From contig NZ_SIZZ01000001.1 in assembly GCF_004322705.1 (NCBI RefSeq), positions 930,001-994,000 of the forward strand: a DNA stretch of 64,000 nt. The letters are read 5' to 3'. The DNA is from Dyella terrae (lineage in GTDB: Bacteria > Pseudomonadota > Gammaproteobacteria > Xanthomonadales > Rhodanobacteraceae). Made by a program: the position numbers and the translations under genes. Positions 62,069 through 64,000 of this stretch are shown here, in pieces. Under the pieces are notes generated by a model, which worked only from the letters and a program-made list of their open reading frames with translations, did no database searches and had not been told where the DNA came from. Position 1 is the first letter of the stretch. Each line of letters begins with the position of its first letter.

Positions 62069-63211
62069 TCATCCGAAAGTGGCGACACGGTCGCCGTGAC
62101 TGTTCGAGCGCACTGGCAGCAACCAGGCGAGCCATTGCATCAGGAGGCAAAGCGCGATGAAACCAAAGTTCGTCCAGGTAAAAGCCTGGGGTGCGAACGG
62201 TGCCATGAGGCAGACATAGGCCATGCGCAGGAAAATCAGCAGCGCGAAGAGCGACACGCCATCACGAAGCCGCCGCATGCTCCAGGCGAGCATGCCGTAG
62301 AGAAGCCCCATCGACAGCAGCGCGCCACCGGCGCCCCACGCCATCAGGAAAGGAAAGTACTCTGTGCCCACGTTGATGTTCTTCGCATCAAGCGGGATAT
62401 CGGTACCGGCCGTCGCCACCGAACCGGCCAGAGGCACCAGTTGATTCACCAGAAAGCTGGCGTTGGTATATCCCTTGGCGAGGATCGCGCTGAAGTTGTA
62501 GGGACCGGCGGTGGCATAGAGCAAAAGCCATTTGATGCCCGGTGGCGAGGCACGATAGAGGTCATCAAACGGCAAGGTGACATAGTCCAGCGTGCCCGAG
62601 CGCACTATACCGAGCACCGAGAATGTTGCAGCTCCGCCAACCAGCAAAACCAGCCCCCTGCCCCACGGCAGCCGCCTTGAGCGATCCCTGCGCAACAGCA
62701 TCAGCAGGCCCAGGGCGCACAGCGCCGCGAACAGGCGGTTGCGATCAATAACCAGGATCGGGAATGCGAATCCAAGGGCGAGCAACGACCACCGCAAAGG
62801 ACGACGGTCGGTGCATAGCATCGCAATGGGGACGAGCACCCAGCACATGTCGGAGACATGCCGGATGTGTTCGCGGCCGCCTGCCATGCTGGCGTACGCG
62901 GCGGGCTCGTCGAACAGGGGGATCGGAAAGAACACCAGATCGATGAAGCAGAACACCGCGATGGCACCGGCGAAAGCCAGTGCGACCAGACCTTCTCGCG
63001 TCCCCGCGAAATGCATCGATCGAAGGGCCGGCCAGTCCATGCGTCGTGTTCCCCGAATCCCGTCGGCGGCGGCGAGTGCCAGCGACGAAACCACGAGCCA
63101 CACCAGGCCTTCCAGATAGTCCGGCGGCACGTCGTAGGTCAGCCAGGTAAGCGCGCACGCCACCAGCATGGGCAAGACGATGTAGGTCGATGGCAGGGCC
63201 AGCCAGCGCAT
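62069..63211 (-). CDS. Wzy-like O-antigen/exopolysaccharide polymerase
   Basis: 380-residue polytopic membrane protein with about ten to eleven hydrophobic segments and a large periplasmic loop (about 225-300, NFSAILAKGYTNASFLVNQL). It begins RWLALPSTYIVLPMLVACAL. Wzy proteins share topology rather than sequence, and this one fits by topology and by adjacency to the Wzz-like gene. The start codon shares one base with the stop of the GT2 gene, so it follows that gene in one transcript. Confidence 0.68.
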   Translation of the reverse strand: MRWLALPSTYIVLPMLVACALTWLTYDVPPDYLEGLVWLVVSSLALAAADGIRGTRRMDWPALRSMHFAGTREGLVALAFAGAIAVFCFIDLVFFPIPLFDEPAAYASMAGGREHIRHVSDMCWVLVPIAMLCTDRRPLRWSLLALGFAFPILVIDRNRLFAALCALGLLMLLRRDRSRRLPWGRGLVLLVGGAATFSVLGIVRSGTLDYVTLPFDDLYRASPPGIKWLLLYATAGPYNFSAILAKGYTNASFLVNQLVPLAGSVATAGTDIPLDAKNINVGTEYFPFLMAWGAGGALLSMGLLYGMLAWSMRRLRDGVSLFALLIFLRMAYVCLMAPFAPQAFTWTNFGFIALCLLMQWLAWLLPVRSNSHGDRVATFG

Positions 63212-64000
63212 CAGGCGTGCTCCACCCTTCGGGGCAAGGCGCGTTGCGCAGATCGCATGCGAACCCATGCCATGGCGGAGAACATCGCATAGGCCAGCAT
63301 GTGGCCTGCGACGGCGCCGTAGCGATGCTCCAGGAAATGGATCTTGGCGCCGATCACGTGCGCCTGCGCACGCATCAGCAACAGAAAAGGACCGCTGAAC
63401 ATACACGCCCTGCGTAAGGCGACATCGCGGGACTCCATCAGGTTGTGCACGCGCACACGCCGGTTGCGCGTCCGGCTGAAGTTCTCGCCGTGAAGCCGAT
63501 AGGCACAAACCGGGCGATCGATGAATCCCAGCGCATCGTGGGCGGCCAGGCGGAGGAAGAAATCCCAGTCGTCGATCCGCAGGGTTTCGCTCCAGCCAGC
63601 AACGCTTTCAAGCCCTTTGCGCCGGATAAGCGCGACGGGGCCGCCGATGGCCCAGCGACTGATGACAGCGCGCCGTATGCCTTCGTCAGACGCGTACATG
63701 CGCTTGTCCGCGCCATGGAGATCCTGCATGCCACTGTCGTGAAGCTGCCTGCCCTGCGCATCGACCACGATGGAGTCGCCAACGACTGCCCACTTGCGCG
63801 GTCGGCTTTGCAGGTACGCCACCTGCGCACCGATGCCTCCCGGCAGCAGGTAATCATCACTGGCACCGAGGCGCAGATACTGTCCGCGCGCTCGCGCCGC
63901 AAGTTCGTTGAGGGTGGCGGCAATCCCCTTGTTGGCGCGGCAGACGAACTCGACGGGCAGGTCGGCGCCATGCCGGACGATCCACGCGGCAATGCGCTCG
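63211..64000 (-). CDS. GT2-family glycosyltransferase, N-terminus beyond the window
   Basis: The frame is open to the right edge of the window, so at least the first part is missing. Visible GT-A features are NKGIAATLNELAARARGQYL, LRLGASDDYLLPGG (the metal-binding DD of GT2), and a later DDWDFFLRLAAHD. The C-terminal 60 residues contain a hydrophobic stretch (MLAYAMFSAMAWV). It lies upstream of and overlaps the Wzy-like gene by one base, so it probably assembles the repeat unit. An internal GTG at 63822 should not be taken as the start. Confidence 0.8.
   Translation of the reverse strand, partial: ERIAAWIVRHGADLPVEFVCRANKGIAATLNELAARARGQYLRLGASDDYLLPGGIGAQVAYLQSRPRKWAVVGDSIVVDAQGRQLHDSGMQDLHGADKRMYASDEGIRRAVISRWAIGGPVALIRRKGLESVAGWSETLRIDDWDFFLRLAAHDALGFIDRPVCAYRLHGENFSRTRNRRVRVHNLMESRDVALRRACMFSGPFLLLMRAQAHVIGAKIHFLEHRYGAVAGHMLAYAMFSAMAWVRMRSAQRALPRRVEHA

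Overview
The window reads as chromosomal DNA of a high-GC Gram-negative gammaproteobacterium. Lipoprotein and outer-membrane signals are plentiful, and protein wording (for example the small protein at 25461-25664 and the DUF11/outer-membrane pair) recalls Xanthomonadales, probably Rhodanobacteraceae such as Dyella, Luteibacter or Frateuria. That placement is an inference from protein style, not from a marker gene. No rRNA, tRNA, transposase or CRISPR array was recognised.

Left flank (1-7970): a sulfatase lipoprotein and a SulP anion permease on the + strand, a truncated methyltransferase, then on the - strand an ABC-F ATPase and a two-gene unit of an exported alpha/beta hydrolase and an ABM-like protein. 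An 806-bp gene-free, AT-richer stretch follows.

Alginate block (8773-25401, + strand): algA-algD-alg8-alg44-algK-algE-algG-algI-algJ-algF-algX-algL, tightly packed. All twelve proteins of the Pseudomonas/Azotobacter alginate operon are present, so the block encodes precursor synthesis (AlgA, AlgD), c-di-GMP-gated polymerisation (Alg8, Alg44), periplasmic passage and export (AlgK, AlgE, AlgX), C5-epimerisation (AlgG), O-acetylation (AlgI, AlgJ, AlgF, AlgX) and lysis of stray polymer (AlgL). The order differs from Pseudomonas: algA is first and algIJF precede algXL. algC, algU and the muc genes are not in the window.

Surface-protein and signalling block (25461-43535): a small conserved protein and a DUF4142 protein, then a hybrid histidine kinase with a propeller sensor, a 1258-residue beta-barrel protein and a giant 2641-residue DUF11/SdrD_B repeat protein (all -). 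A divergent response regulator with an AraC-type output lies across a 462-bp regulatory gap that contains symmetrical repeats. Next come a tiny metallothionein-like gene, a GT4 glycosyltransferase and a glycogen-debranching-type glucosidase.

Right block (47357-64000): a GIY-YIG-like protein and an outer-membrane channel-like protein, then a dense cluster. It has an HPr-kinase-like protein coupled to an ABC exporter (-), a divergent B12-type radical SAM protein plus a nucleotidyltransferase-fold protein (+), and a long - strand series running from the right edge: GT2 (cut by the window), Wzy-like polymerase, Wzz-like protein, methyltransferase, amidohydrolase, methyltransferase, a second B12-type radical SAM protein and two GT4 glycosyltransferases. 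This looks like a combined glycan and small-molecule or peptide modification locus whose product I cannot name. It is the best candidate in the window for an undescribed system.
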